Source: Bacteroidetes bacterium GWF2_33_38 (GTDB lineage: Bacteria > Bacteroidota > Bacteroidia > Bacteroidales > GWF2-33-38). From it: a stretch of 64,000 nucleotides of DNA. The notes beneath the pieces are model-generated. The model saw only the letters and a list, made by a program, of their open reading frames with translations, had not been told where the DNA came from and searched no databases. Positions within the stretch are counted from its first letter, which is position 1; every line of letters starts with the position of its first letter. A program made the translations under genes and the position numbers. Where the stretch lies: contig MEOF01000039.1 of assembly GCA_001769505.1 (NCBI GenBank), forward strand, positions 21,177-85,176, given 5' to 3'. This document shows, piece after piece, positions 35,999 through 45,336 of this stretch.

Positions 35999-37723
35999 AT
36001 GAAAATTTCTAAGAAAATATTGTACTGTAATAGTCTTGTAAATTATTCGAGATTCGACACTCGAGTTGTGAAAGTTGGCGAGATTGAAATGGGTGGAGGA
36101 AATATCATCAGAATTCAATCAATGACCAACACAAATACGCTTGACACAATTAAAACGGCAGAACAATCTATTCGAATTTTTGAAGCTGGAGGCGAATTAA
36201 TACGAATTACAGCTCCCGGAATAAAAGATGCCGAAAACTTATTGAAAATTAAAAATCACATTCGAAACAAAGGGTTTACATTTCCGTTAGTTGCCGACAT
36301 TCACTTCAATCCATTGGCGGCTGAAATTTCGGCAAAACATGTTGAAAAAATCAGAATTAATCCGGGTAATTTTGCTGAACGAAAACTTGGAAAAAGCACA
36401 TATTCAGAAACGGAATTTGAGTTAGGTCTAAAAAGTATAAATGAAAAATTTATTCCACTTTTAAACATTTGTAAAGAACACAAGACAGCTTTACGAATCG
36501 GCATCAATCATGGTTCGCTTTCGGAGCGAATTATGAGTAAATATGGCGATACGCTTTTGGGAATGGTTGAGTCGGCAATGGAATATATTCGTGTTTGTAA
36601 AAACGAAAACTTCTTTAATATAGTTCTTTCGATTAAGTCGAGCAACACTCAAGTTATGGTTCAGTCTTACAGAATGTTGGCACAGCAAATGAAAAGCGAA
36701 GGAATGAATTTTCCTCTACACTTGGGCGTGACCGAAGCCGGAGATGCAGAAGATGGAAGAATTAAATCGGCTGTGGGAATAGGAGCTTTGCTTGCCGATG
36801 GCTTGGGCGATACCATTCGGGTTTCGCTTACCGAAGATCCTGAAAAAGAAATTCCAATTGCCAAAATACTTGTCGAAAAATATGAAAATCGTACAAATTT
36901 AATCACATTTTCAGAGCCGAAAACAATCAATTACAATCCCTTTGAATTTAAGCGAAGAGAAAGTTATTCGGTGAAAAATATTGGAAGTAAGCATTCGCCT
37001 ATTGTAGTTTCAAAAGAAGAATCTCAAAATGAAACTATTGTTGCAGACTATATTTTATCTCATAATCATGACATAAGTTTTATTGAGATTGACGCCGATT
37101 CGGGAGTTGATTTTAATAAACTAAAACAACTTCCCGATTCCTCGGTATTGCTTGTAAAAACGCACCATAAAAATTACACGGGAAGTATTCGAAATTTCTT
37201 TTTCAATTTGGAAAATCACAACATAAAAATTCCTATAATTTTAAAATATTCGGACAATTGTAAAACAAAAGATGAATTTATTGTAAATGCCGCCGCCGAT
37301 TTAGGTTCCATTTTGATTGATGGATTTGGCGATGGAATTTTACTGGAATCATCAAAACTTTCAAACGATTTTGCGGTTCAAACCGCATTTGGTATTTTGC
37401 AGGCTTGTCGGTTACGCTTTTCAAAAACCGAATACATTATGTGTCCTTCGTGCGGAAGAACTTTGTTTGATATTCAAGAGGTTGCCGCTAAAGTTAAAGA
37501 AAAGACAGGTCATCTAAAGAATTTAAAAATTGCAGTTATGGGCTGCATTGTAAACGGACCAGGTGAAATGGCAGACGCCGATTATGGTTACATTGGTTCA
37601 GGAAACAAAAAGGTAAATCTTTACAAAAAGAAAGATCTTGTGAAAAAAGGACTTGCCGAAGAAAATGCAGTTGACGAACTCATCGATTTAATTAAAGAAT
37701 TTGGCGATTGGGTTAATCCATAG
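35999..37723 (+). CDS. ispG: IspG (GcpE), long form with insert domain
   Basis: 574 aa. TIM-barrel start VVKVGEIEMGGGNIIRIQSMTNTNTLDT, VADIHFNPLAA, RINPGNF. C-terminal 4Fe-4S domain with MCPSCGRTLFD and the third ligand in MGCIVNGPGEMADADYGYIG. Bacterial IspG is usually about 370-400 aa; this one has an extra domain of about 200 residues in the middle (roughly 290-480), the three-domain form known in plants, Bacteroidota and Chlamydiae. It reduces MEcPP to HMBPP in the MEP isoprenoid pathway. It starts after a 111-bp divergent spacer from ald. Confidence 0.95.
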   Translation: MKISKKILYCNSLVNYSRFDTRVVKVGEIEMGGGNIIRIQSMTNTNTLDTIKTAEQSIRIFEAGGELIRITAPGIKDAENLLKIKNHIRNKGFTFPLVADIHFNPLAAEISAKHVEKIRINPGNFAERKLGKSTYSETEFELGLKSINEKFIPLLNICKEHKTALRIGINHGSLSERIMSKYGDTLLGMVESAMEYIRVCKNENFFNIVLSIKSSNTQVMVQSYRMLAQQMKSEGMNFPLHLGVTEAGDAEDGRIKSAVGIGALLADGLGDTIRVSLTEDPEKEIPIAKILVEKYENRTNLITFSEPKTINYNPFEFKRRESYSVKNIGSKHSPIVVSKEESQNETIVADYILSHNHDISFIEIDADSGVDFNKLKQLPDSSVLLVKTHHKNYTGSIRNFFFNLENHNIKIPIILKYSDNCKTKDEFIVNAAADLGSILIDGFGDGILLESSKLSNDFAVQTAFGILQACRLRFSKTEYIMCPSCGRTLFDIQEVAAKVKEKTGHLKNLKIAVMGCIVNGPGEMADADYGYIGSGNKKVNLYKKKDLVKKGLAEENAVDELIDLIKEFGDWVNP

Positions 37724-37747
37724 CTCACGGCTCTAATCTGTACATAC

Positions 37748-38326
37748 ATGACGAAACTTTTATTTGCTACAAACAACAAACACAAAATCGAGGAAATTCA
37801 AAAATTGATTGGAAATAAGTACGATATTCTTTTTTTGAAAGATGTGAACATAACAGAAGATATTCCCGAAAACCAACCTACGATTGAAGGAAATGCATCG
37901 GAAAAGTCACATTTTATTTACCTTAAAACTAAGTTTAATTGCTTTGCCGACGATACCGGATTAGAAATTGAAGCTTTGAATGGAGAACCTGGAGTATTCT
38001 CGGCTCGTTACGCAGGAAACCATAAAGATTCCAATGCGAATATGAGGAAAGTATTGGAGAAAATGGAAGGTGTTTCGAATCGAAAAGCTCGTTTTAAAAC
38101 AGTTATTTCATTAATTATCGATGGAAATGAACATTTGTTCGAAGGAGTCATAAACGGAAATATTATTGAATCACCACGAGGAAAAGACGGCTTTGGATAC
38201 GATCCAATTTTTCAACCGATTGGTTATCACGAAACCTTTGCAGAAATGAGTATGGAACTTAAAAATGAAATCAGTCATCGAGGCTTGGCAACAAAAAAAC
38301 TAATTGAGTTTTTGAAAAAAATGTAA
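37748..38326 (+). CDS. rdgB: Non-canonical purine NTP pyrophosphatase (RdgB/HAM1)
   Basis: 192 aa, normal length. [17 protein letters not shown] at the start, [26 protein letters not shown] (about 57-82), [13 protein letters not shown] (about 145-157), and [12 protein letters not shown] at the end are the HAM1/RdgB signatures. It hydrolyses ITP, dITP and XTP to monophosphates, preventing their incorporation in nucleic acids. It is 24 bp downstream of ispG and probably in the same transcript. Confidence 0.96.
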   Translation: MTKLLFATNNKHKIEEIQKLIGNKYDILFLKDVNITEDIPENQPTIEGNASEKSHFIYLKTKFNCFADDTGLEIEALNGEPGVFSARYAGNHKDSNANMRKVLEKMEGVSNRKARFKTVISLIIDGNEHLFEGVINGNIIESPRGKDGFGYDPIFQPIGYHETFAEMSMELKNEISHRGLATKKLIEFLKKM

Positions 38327-38363
38327 AATGCGGTTTTTAGTAATTCTAGCAAAATAAACATTC

Positions 38364-39215
38364 ATGACAAAACTGTTTTTATTCTTGTTTACAATTTATT
38401 TTTTTACCTCTTGTGTTCAATTCAAAAAGGTGGCTACAAGTTTTAATGGTAATTGTCGACAACTTAAAAAGTATTCAAATTATGAATCAAATTCAATTGG
38501 TCAACAATCAAAATATATTTTTGAAAGTAGCGAATTGACAATGTTAAAGCAAGTATATGAGCTGGACAAGCTTGTTGACAAAGACGAATTAGTAACAATA
38601 ATTAATCTTTTGGAATGGACTCATAAGACAATTCCTTACAGTTATGGTTTTAGTGGTGATAAAACAAAATCATTCAGTAATCCAAGAAATGCTTTAACAA
38701 TGCTAAAAAACAAAGACGACAAAAATATGGTATTTGTTTGCAGAGACATGGCTACAGCATTAACAGAAATATATTTATCAATTGGTTTCAAAGCAAGAAC
38801 TGTAACTTGCATATCACGTTATTTCAATGACAATGACGTTCATGTTGTGACTGAAGTATATTGCAAGAAATTAAAAAAATGGATTATGGTTGACCCTTCA
38901 TTTAATGCTTACTTTATAGACAACAATAATCAAATATTAAATCTTTGTGAAATTCGCGATCATTTTGCAAATAAACTTGACTTAAAAACCAATTCAAATG
39001 TAAATATAAATAATCTTGCTTTTAATTCACATAAATATTTAAAGTATATGTCAAGAGTTTGTTTTGACTTTGAAAGAGCGATTGATATTGAATTTGGAAT
39101 TGAAAATAAATCGGTAAAAAGAATGATACTTAATCCAAAAGGTTACTCAAAGAAAAAATATACAGACTCTGAATATTTGCAAATAACAAATAATACAGAC
39201 TTATTTTGGAATTAG
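38364..39215 (+). CDS. Transglutaminase-like lipoprotein, cassette-like
   Basis: 283 aa with a lipoprotein signal (FLFLFTIYFFTSCVQ). The middle holds a transglutaminase-type papain-fold core with the triad in order: Cys in FVCRDMATALTEIYLSIGFKA, His in NDVHVVTEVYCK, and Asp in WIMVDPSFN. The rest has no recognised domain. The composition (many asparagines, lysines and TTA/AAT codons) is more AT-rich than ispG and rdgB before it. An attC-like stem starts 29 bp after its stop. That layout is the one expected for an integron gene cassette, so it may have been acquired. Substrate unknown; peptidase or crosslinking are both possible. Confidence 0.75.
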   Translation: MTKLFLFLFTIYFFTSCVQFKKVATSFNGNCRQLKKYSNYESNSIGQQSKYIFESSELTMLKQVYELDKLVDKDELVTIINLLEWTHKTIPYSYGFSGDKTKSFSNPRNALTMLKNKDDKNMVFVCRDMATALTEIYLSIGFKARTVTCISRYFNDNDVHVVTEVYCKKLKKWIMVDPSFNAYFIDNNNQILNLCEIRDHFANKLDLKTNSNVNINNLAFNSHKYLKYMSRVCFDFERAIDIEFGIENKSVKRMILNPKGYSKKKYTDSEYLQITNNTDLFWN

Positions 39216-39526
39216 TAAATTATAAAACAATTTGACACAAATTGCTAACAATAAGCAAAAACAACTGCCGAAAAAGTTGGCTCTTGACTCAAAAGTTGAA
39301 GGTTGGGCAGTGTGTTTCTGCTTGTCGCCGTTAACAGAAATAGGTATAGTTATGGACTTTATTAATTTGAAAACCTCGGTATATTCGATATATTTGTATA
39401 GTAAAATTTTAAAAGATAGTTGGCTAATATCAGAATATTCCGAAGAAGTGGATTACTGAAAAAACCTATTATCAAAAAATCATCCAACAAGGATTATATT
39501 ATAAGCTTTTCAAAAAAAAGATATTT
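39216..39526. other. 311-bp spacer after the transglutaminase-like gene
   Basis: Contains the attC-like stem (39244-39336). The rest is AT-rich with no supported gene. The 75-aa ORF at 39232-39459 starts with TTG inside the stem and has no recognisable domain; it is not called. Confidence 0.6.
39244..39336. repeat. attC-like imperfect stem-loop (integron recombination-site-like)
   Basis: The outer TAAC (39246-39249) pairs with GTTA (39330-39333). An asymmetric unpaired block follows (AAT versus GTCGCC). Then AAGCA...AAACA.ACTGCC (39253-39269) pairs with GGCAGTGTGTTTCTGCTT (39306-39323) with one mismatch and one extra-helical base. R box, unpaired spacer, L box, bulge, and a 36-nt loop is the plan of attC sites. 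No integrase or second site is seen in the window, so this would be a lone cassette. Confidence 0.45.
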
Positions 39527-40570
39527 ATGTTAGATTTTAGCGAAGTGTGTTTGCAGAATATTGTGGTTCACAATGTTGGAAATAAAAGTGCAGAAAGCGG
39601 AATCCGATTTTCAAAGTCGGAGTTTAATATCGAAAATCAAGCCGTAAAAGATATTTTGCTTAAATACTTTTTGTCGTCGTTTAACGCTGATAATTTTTAC
39701 AATTTTTTTCACGATACTGACATCAATCTTAACGAGATTTTTTCGTACACGAGTAAAATTTTTGAAAATTCCGAGAATTTGTACGAACAGTCGGTAAATA
39801 TAGCCAAACATTTGTACGAAAATTCGAATCATCCTAAAATAAAGGGTGGCGAATTTTATATTGTTTATTTCAGCAATTGCGTGGTTGAAGGAGAGTTGGT
39901 TGATGCCTTGGGTTTCTTCAAGTCGGAAAACAAAGATACTTACATTCGTGTTTATCAACGAGGCGAAAATTTTGAAGTCGATTACGAAAATGGAATCAAT
40001 ATTAACAAACTCGACAAAGGTTGTTTGATTTACAATACCGAAAAAAATCACGGATATAAAATCAGCATTGTTGACTCGTATAACAAAGGAAATGAAGCTG
40101 TTTACTGGCGAGAAGATTTTTTAAAAATAAAGCCTCGTGAAGACAATTTCTACAGTACCAAAAATACCTTAGAAATGGTGAAAAAATTCAGTAAACACAT
40201 TGTGAAATCGAACGACGCTGATAAAAAAGAACAAGTTGAGTTAATAAAACGAACCGAAGAATATTTTACCGAAAAAGAGGAGTTCAATATGGGCGAATTT
40301 ACTCAAGAAGTAATGCTTAAACCTGAAATTATTGAAGCGTTTAACGACTACAAACATGTTTACGAAGAAAATCACAATATAAACTCTGAAGAATCGTTTG
40401 AAATTTCGGAAAATGCCGTAAAAAAATCGAAGCAATATTTCAGAAGCATTCTGAAGCTTGATAAAAATTTTCATGTTTATGTACATTCAAAACCCGAATT
40501 TTTAGAAAAAGGCTATGATAACGAAAAACGCATGAAGTTTTACAAACTTTATTTCGACGAAGAGAAATAG
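39527..40570 (+). CDS. Nucleoid-associated protein (NdpA-like, 37-kDa family)
   Basis: 347 aa. Starts MLDFSEVCLQNIVVHNVGNK and contains LSSFNADNFYNFFHDTDINLN and GEFYIVYFSNCVVEGELVDALGFFKSE, the family pattern of the NdpA/YejK nucleoid-associated proteins. A C-terminal helical region (SKHIVKSNDADKKEQVELI ... MKFYKLYFDEEK) completes the family length. These bind DNA, but their physiological role in Bacteroidota is little known. It lies 16 bp upstream of the outer-membrane protein gene at 40587. Confidence 0.82.
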   Translation: MLDFSEVCLQNIVVHNVGNKSAESGIRFSKSEFNIENQAVKDILLKYFLSSFNADNFYNFFHDTDINLNEIFSYTSKIFENSENLYEQSVNIAKHLYENSNHPKIKGGEFYIVYFSNCVVEGELVDALGFFKSENKDTYIRVYQRGENFEVDYENGININKLDKGCLIYNTEKNHGYKISIVDSYNKGNEAVYWREDFLKIKPREDNFYSTKNTLEMVKKFSKHIVKSNDADKKEQVELIKRTEEYFTEKEEFNMGEFTQEVMLKPEIIEAFNDYKHVYEENHNINSEESFEISENAVKKSKQYFRSILKLDKNFHVYVHSKPEFLEKGYDNEKRMKFYKLYFDEEK

Positions 40571-40586
40571 AATTTTTAGAATTTGG

Positions 40587-42287
40587 ATGAAATTATACCC
40601 CATCATAGTTTGCTTTTTATTTTTTTCGACTACGGTATTTTCTCAGAAAAATATCGAGTTATTCATTGAGTATTCCGACTCGTCGATTGTAAAGCATGGT
40701 GGAAAGAAAGTCTTTTTTCTCGATAGTCTCAAGCTTAATTCGTATTTGGACAATTTCATTGTTGAACAAAAAGCAGAAGGTTATTTAACTTCATCAATTG
40801 ATCAAATTTCGATAGATTCGACAAAGGCAACAGTCCAACTATTTACCGGAAATAAGTACACTTGGAAAAATATTTATACAGACTCGATTGAACAGGTATT
40901 TTTGAAAAAAAATGGAATACAACTATCTCGTTACAATAATAAGTTTTTTGAACAGAATTCATTTTATAATTTAATGAATAAAATTGTTGGTGTGTATGAA
41001 AATAATGGTTATCCTTTTACAAAAATCCAACTCAATAAAACAACTTTTTATGATAACAAAATCTCGACATTTATCGATATTAAAAAAGATAATCTTTATC
41101 GTATTGATAGTGTTAATGCTATTGGAAATGCAAAAATATCGTCTTCGATTTTATATCATTTAATCGACATTCATCCACACGATATTTACAATGAAACTAA
41201 AATCAGAGAAATAGACAAGAAAATTAAAAATGTTCCTTACTTGAGGCTGGCAAAATCGGTCGAGGTTTTTTATTCTGACGATGAAGCAAAAATTTTGCTG
41301 GAACTCGAAAAACAAAAAGCCAATCAGTTTAACGGAATTATTGGTTTTATTCCAAATGCGAATCTCAGCAATAAATTGCTTTTAACAGGCGATTTAAAGC
41401 TTTTGATTTATAATCAATTAACATTAGGCGAAAAGCTGGATTTCAATTGGCAAAAAATTGATCAGTATTCGCAAAAAGTCGATGCAGGAGTTAATGTTCC
41501 TTACTTTTTCAATATCCCAATTGGTTTTGCCGGAAATTTAAACTTGAACAAGAAAGATACTTCATATTTGAATGTAAATGCCAATTTAGCTGTGCTTTTT
41601 CATGTTTCAACCAATAGTTCGATTGATATTTTTTATCAAAACAAATCGTCAAACGTGTTAAGCGACTACGTGCAAAATATTTCGAATGTTAGCACAAGCT
41701 TATTTGGCTTTGGACTAAGTATTCAAAACCTAGATTACATATACAATCCATCGAACGGAGTTGAGGTAAACATGAAAATAGGAGCAGGCAATAAGAAAGG
41801 CGACTCAGAATTGTTGACCGAAAAACAACAAACGCAGATTGAAAGTGTAAGCGAAATTCAATTTTACAAAACCATTGTCGGAAATTTGATTTTTAGAGTC
41901 CGAAATCAATCGGCATTTATAAAACTTTATAACGAAACAAATTATAATTTTTACGAGAATGAAGCTTTTCGTGTAGGAGGACTTAAATCGCTGAGGGGAT
42001 TCGACGAAGAGGCGATTTTTGCAACATCGTATTCGATTTTTACCACCGAGTTAAGATATTTGTTTGAAGAAAATTCGGCTATTTACTTATTCTCAGATGG
42101 AGGATATGTAGAAAAAAACTTAATCTCCGGATTTGAGTCTGACATGCCTATTGGAATTGGAGCAGGAATTGACTTTGAAACAAAAGCTGGAATTTTTACT
42201 CTCAATTATGCATTAGGAAAACAATTAGGAAATCCGTTTTCGATACGTTCGGCTAAAATTCATTTAGGCTTTATCAGTAGATTTTAA
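40587..42287 (+). CDS. BamA/TamA-type outer-membrane protein (Omp85 superfamily)
   Basis: 566 aa. Signal peptide (MKLYPIIVCFLFFSTTVFSQ), then two or three POTRA-like segments (about 30-250, e.g. IFYDSKISTFIDIKKDNLYRIDSVNAIGNAKISSS with the beta-alpha pattern) and a C-terminal 16-strand barrel. The barrel carries the Omp85 signature FRVGGLKSLRGFDEEAI (about 470) and ends RSAKIHLGFISRF with a terminal aromatic. Shorter than BamA (about 800 aa), so more like a two-partner or TamA-type transporter of the FhaC/ShlB family. The last 34 bp, including the stop, are repeated perfectly at 43669-43702. Confidence 0.85.
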   Translation: MKLYPIIVCFLFFSTTVFSQKNIELFIEYSDSSIVKHGGKKVFFLDSLKLNSYLDNFIVEQKAEGYLTSSIDQISIDSTKATVQLFTGNKYTWKNIYTDSIEQVFLKKNGIQLSRYNNKFFEQNSFYNLMNKIVGVYENNGYPFTKIQLNKTTFYDNKISTFIDIKKDNLYRIDSVNAIGNAKISSSILYHLIDIHPHDIYNETKIREIDKKIKNVPYLRLAKSVEVFYSDDEAKILLELEKQKANQFNGIIGFIPNANLSNKLLLTGDLKLLIYNQLTLGEKLDFNWQKIDQYSQKVDAGVNVPYFFNIPIGFAGNLNLNKKDTSYLNVNANLAVLFHVSTNSSIDIFYQNKSSNVLSDYVQNISNVSTSLFGFGLSIQNLDYIYNPSNGVEVNMKIGAGNKKGDSELLTEKQQTQIESVSEIQFYKTIVGNLIFRVRNQSAFIKLYNETNYNFYENEAFRVGGLKSLRGFDEEAIFATSYSIFTTELRYLFEENSAIYLFSDGGYVEKNLISGFESDMPIGIGAGIDFETKAGIFTLNYALGKQLGNPFSIRSAKIHLGFISRF

Positions 42288-42288
42288 A
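42255..42288 (+). repeat. 34-bp direct repeat, copy 1 (3' end of the Omp85 gene)
   Basis: Begins AAAATTCATTTAGGC and ends with the gene's TAA plus one A. The second identical copy is at 43669-43702. The two bracket the T9SS cargo gene. Confidence 0.95.
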
Positions 42289-42367
42289 TTCAAAAACGTC
42301 TTAAAAATCTTAATCTTTTGTCGATTTAGATTACTTGGAGGAAAATATGAATAATCTTCAAATCAAA

Positions 42368-43528
42368 TTATGTATCTGATTTTATGATGATTTCGGAGAA
42401 AATATTTTCTGAATTTTCTAAAATATTCAAATAATAAATTCCTGTTTTGGGAATTTCGGTCGAATATATTTTGGATTCGCTTATTTGGGAGTCAAGTTTT
42501 TTAATTAAAATTATTCGACCTAAGTTATCGGTAATAATAACTTGAATATTCGTTAAATTATTATCATTGAAAATAATTTTGAAATCATCGAAAAATGGAT
42601 TTGGAGAAATTGTAATTTCAGTTTCTTGAGCATCAACAATAGTTACAGATTCTTTTAATAAAGTTGTTATTCCATTAAAATCAACATTCCACAAACGATA
42701 ATAATTTATTCCTATTTTAGCATATTCATCACAATATTTGTACTCAGAATTTGATTGATTTGTAGCACTAATTTCCGCAATTTTCGAGTAATTATTTGCA
42801 TCAAAACTTCGTTCAATAAAATAATAATTGTTGTTAATTTCAGTTTTCGAAATCCACGATATATTTACAGTCGATTTTTCTGCAACACAATTAAAAATAC
42901 TCAATTTTACAGGAAGCGTTGAATAAATAGTTGTATTTGCAGGAATTGAACTCGTGGGATTTATTCCAAAAGTTTCGCCAGCTCCAAAATACGAACCGCT
43001 TGTTGTAATAATTCCAACTCCTTTAATAATTCCGCCAAATCCGTTATCGAAATTTCCTCCAACAATCATTATTCCATCAACCACCACATTTATTGTGTTA
43101 TTTTTATTTTTAAAATCGCTTGAAATTGCCAAAACACCCGATGCTCGAACGTGTAATGTGCTTCCATTACTTAAAGTTAAGTTGCTCATATTCATAGTTC
43201 CATAAATATCGAGTGTTGCTCCATTTTGAACATCTATATCCAACGTTGTTAAAACTCCAGAACTATCAATTTGTAAAAAACCGTTCAAATTTGAACTTGT
43301 GAAATTTACCACGCTATGTTTTATTCTAATATTATCAGAAAAACTTGGAACTACGGGCGACCAAATTGATGCATTTGTCCAATTTCCATTTTGCAAACTT
43401 GTTACATTTGTTGAAAAAATTGATTTTGTGATTATTGTGAAGATAAAAAAAATACAAATACCTATGGAATTAATATTCTTCGTACTAGCAGGCTTGCTAT
43501 GAACTTCTATATAATTTATTGAGTTCAT
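42368..43528 (-). CDS. T9SS-sorted secreted protein, cargo with SPNP tail
   Basis: 386 aa. The N-terminus is unusual: about 20 hydrophilic residues before the hydrophobic signal (SIGICIFFIFTIITKSIFS). Residues 60-190 form a repeated beta-helix-like domain (GTLDIYGTMNMSNLTLSNGSTLHV-type strands with GG...FG spacing) as in G8-like surface proteins. Residues 205-290 look like a fibronectin/Ig-like domain (LSIFNCVAEKSTVNISWISKTE, DYYRLWNVDFNGITTL). The C-terminus ITISPNPFFDDFKIIF...SEIIIK is the type A T9SS sorting domain, about 80 aa. Extracellular or cell surface. It lies reversed relative to its neighbours inside a segment bracketed by a 34-bp direct repeat, so it may be an insertion. Confidence 0.82.
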   Translation of the reverse strand: MNSINYIEVHSKPASTKNINSIGICIFFIFTIITKSIFSTNVTSLQNGNWTNASIWSPVVPSFSDNIRIKHSVVNFTSSNLNGFLQIDSSGVLTTLDIDVQNGATLDIYGTMNMSNLTLSNGSTLHVRASGVLAISSDFKNKNNTINVVVDGIMIVGGNFDNGFGGIIKGVGIITTSGSYFGAGETFGINPTSSIPANTTIYSTLPVKLSIFNCVAEKSTVNISWISKTEINNNYYFIERSFDANNYSKIAEISATNQSNSEYKYCDEYAKIGINYYRLWNVDFNGITTLLKESVTIVDAQETEITISPNPFFDDFKIIFNDNNLTNIQVIITDNLGRIILIKKLDSQISESKIYSTEIPKTGIYYLNILENSENIFSEIIIKSDT

Positions 43529-43910
43529 AATATTTGTTGGTTTTTGTTATATTAATTTACGACTTTTAATCAGCGATAAATACAGCAAAAACACGTATTT
43601 CTTTCGTTAATTTTTAATTTTCATTTAATTATTAGAAATAGACGAAGGCATCGAGGTCAGAAATCAGAAAAATTCATTTAGGCTTTATCAGTAGATTTTA
43701 AAGGTAAATGTTTTTGTAAAAACAATCTCTTTAATGATATGCTCATTTCAAATTACTTTTCGGTTTAATTTTTGGTTATATGGTAATTTATTCATCTGAT
43801 TATCAACAAATAAGCAAATAAACGAATAAGCAAAATTTTCTGGTTTCTAAATAATTTGAGTATTAAAAAGCGAAAATTTCCACCGCACTAAATATCAAAA
43901 GTCAGGAAAA
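43529..43910. other. 382-bp spacer with repeat copy 2 and short periodic runs
   Basis: No ORF. It holds the second 34-bp repeat copy (43669-43702), immediately preceded by ggtcaga/aatcaga-type heptads, and an 8-mer run caaataag/caaataaa/cgaataag near 43807-43835. The sequence between 43703 and 43910 is AT-rich with no further feature seen. Confidence 0.6.
43669..43702 (+). repeat. 34-bp direct repeat, copy 2 (orphan duplicate of the Omp85 3' end)
   Basis: Identical to 42255-42288, same orientation, but here not attached to any ORF. Distance between copies is 1414 bp start to start. The flanking bases beyond 34 bp differ. Confidence 0.95.
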
Positions 43911-45233
43911 TTATTTCTTTTTTCCTCTGGTAGTAAAAGGTTTTTTATATTTTTTCATTTTTTTGGAAGGACCGCCTAAATTTACCTTTTTATTTTTGTC
44001 CTTTTTCTCATGAAATGCTCCTTTTGAGTCTGTATTTGATGTTTTTTTTAAATAATCTTTGTCGAAAAGTTTTGGTTTTTCTTCGTCGGTATATATATCC
44101 GAAATTTTCAGATTTTGAGGTAGCGGTTCCAACGAAATAGCTTTTTTCATCATTTTTTCAATTCGCATTTGAAATTCCAATTCGGCTTCGTTTACAAATG
44201 TTATCGATATTCCGCCTTTATCGGCTCGACCGGTTCGACCAATTCTGTGAATATAGTCTTCGGGCAATTCAGGAGTGTCGAAATTTACGACATGTGTAAC
44301 ATTATCGACATCGATTCCTCGCGAAATTAAATCGGTTGCTATCAAAACTCTAAGAGCTTCTTCTTGGAATCGTTTCAACGAATTAAATCGTTGATTTTGT
44401 GATTTATTGGAATGTATAACTCCTATTTGCTCAGGAAATTTTGCATTTATTTGTTCAAAAAGTCTATCGGCTAACTTTTTATTATCAACAAATACCAACA
44501 CTTTTTGCATTTCTAAGTCGTTGGCAAGAATATATTCGAGTAAATTAACTTTTGTGTAAAAATTAGGAACATGATAGACTTTTTGAATAATTTTTTCGAT
44601 TGGTGTACCGTGTTCTGTTATTTCGATTTTAAGTGGGTTGTAAAAATATTCGTCGATTAATTTTTTTACATCTTCGGTAAGTGTTGCAGAGAACATTAGA
44701 TTTTGGCGCTTTGGGGGCAACGAATCCATCAAGTCGATTAATTGCTGACGAAAACCAAGATTTAACATTTCATCAACTTCATCAATAACTAGCTTTTGTA
44801 CCATTTTTAATCGTAAAACACCCGACAATGCCAAATCGACTAGTCGTCCAGGTGTTGCAATTAAGATATCTATTCCATTGTAAACCAATTGTTTTTGAGT
44901 TTTGATATTAGCTCCTCCATACACTCCCTCAACTCGAACTGTAATGTACTTTGAGAGTTTTTGGAGTTCACCTAATACTTGCTTCACCAACTCACGAGTT
45001 GGAACAACAATCAACACTCGCGGATGTTTGTCGTCAGAATATTTTAATTGTCGTAAAATAGGCAACAAATAAGCGATTGTTTTTCCTGTCCCGGTTTGTG
45101 CAATTCCCACTAAGTCTTTGCCTGACATGATTACTGGAAATGCTTCTTTTTGAATAGGAGTAGGCATTACAAAATCAATATCGTTAAGAGCATTGATTAA
45201 GGGGGGCGAAAGGTTTAAATCGTTAAAAGTCAC
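43911..45233 (-). CDS. DEAD-box RNA helicase with DEVD motif II
   Basis: 440 aa; start is GTG at 45233. Q motif FVMPTPIQKEAFPVIM, Walker A GIAQTGTGKTIAYLLP, PTRELVKQV, motif II IDEVDEML (DEVD instead of DEAD), SAT in MFSATLTEDV, and HRIGRTGRADKGG near the end. A lysine-rich unstructured tail (KKDKNKKVNLGGPSKKMKK) can bind RNA. It belongs to the RhlE/DbpA-like group that remodels ribosomal or mRNA structure, often at low temperature. One of two DEAD-box genes here. The spacing to gldA is 103 bp. Confidence 0.93.
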   Translation of the reverse strand: MTFNDLNLSPPLINALNDIDFVMPTPIQKEAFPVIMSGKDLVGIAQTGTGKTIAYLLPILRQLKYSDDKHPRVLIVVPTRELVKQVLGELQKLSKYITVRVEGVYGGANIKTQKQLVYNGIDILIATPGRLVDLALSGVLRLKMVQKLVIDEVDEMLNLGFRQQLIDLMDSLPPKRQNLMFSATLTEDVKKLIDEYFYNPLKIEITEHGTPIEKIIQKVYHVPNFYTKVNLLEYILANDLEMQKVLVFVDNKKLADRLFEQINAKFPEQIGVIHSNKSQNQRFNSLKRFQEEALRVLIATDLISRGIDVDNVTHVVNFDTPELPEDYIHRIGRTGRADKGGISITFVNEAELEFQMRIEKMMKKAISLEPLPQNLKISDIYTDEEKPKLFDKDYLKKTSNTDSKGAFHEKKDKNKKVNLGGPSKKMKKYKKPFTTRGKKK

Positions 45234-45336
45234 AGATGTTAAATTTATTTTTACAAAAGTAATGCGAATAAACCATTATGCAACTCAAATGGAGGTAATT
45301 AAGTTAAAATTTCTATTTGGTATCCGTATTTTCGGC

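Noticed and set aside
39232-39459. 75-aa plus-strand ORF inside the attC-like stem region
   Set aside because: TTG start, overlaps the predicted stem, no domain and no ribosome-binding site.
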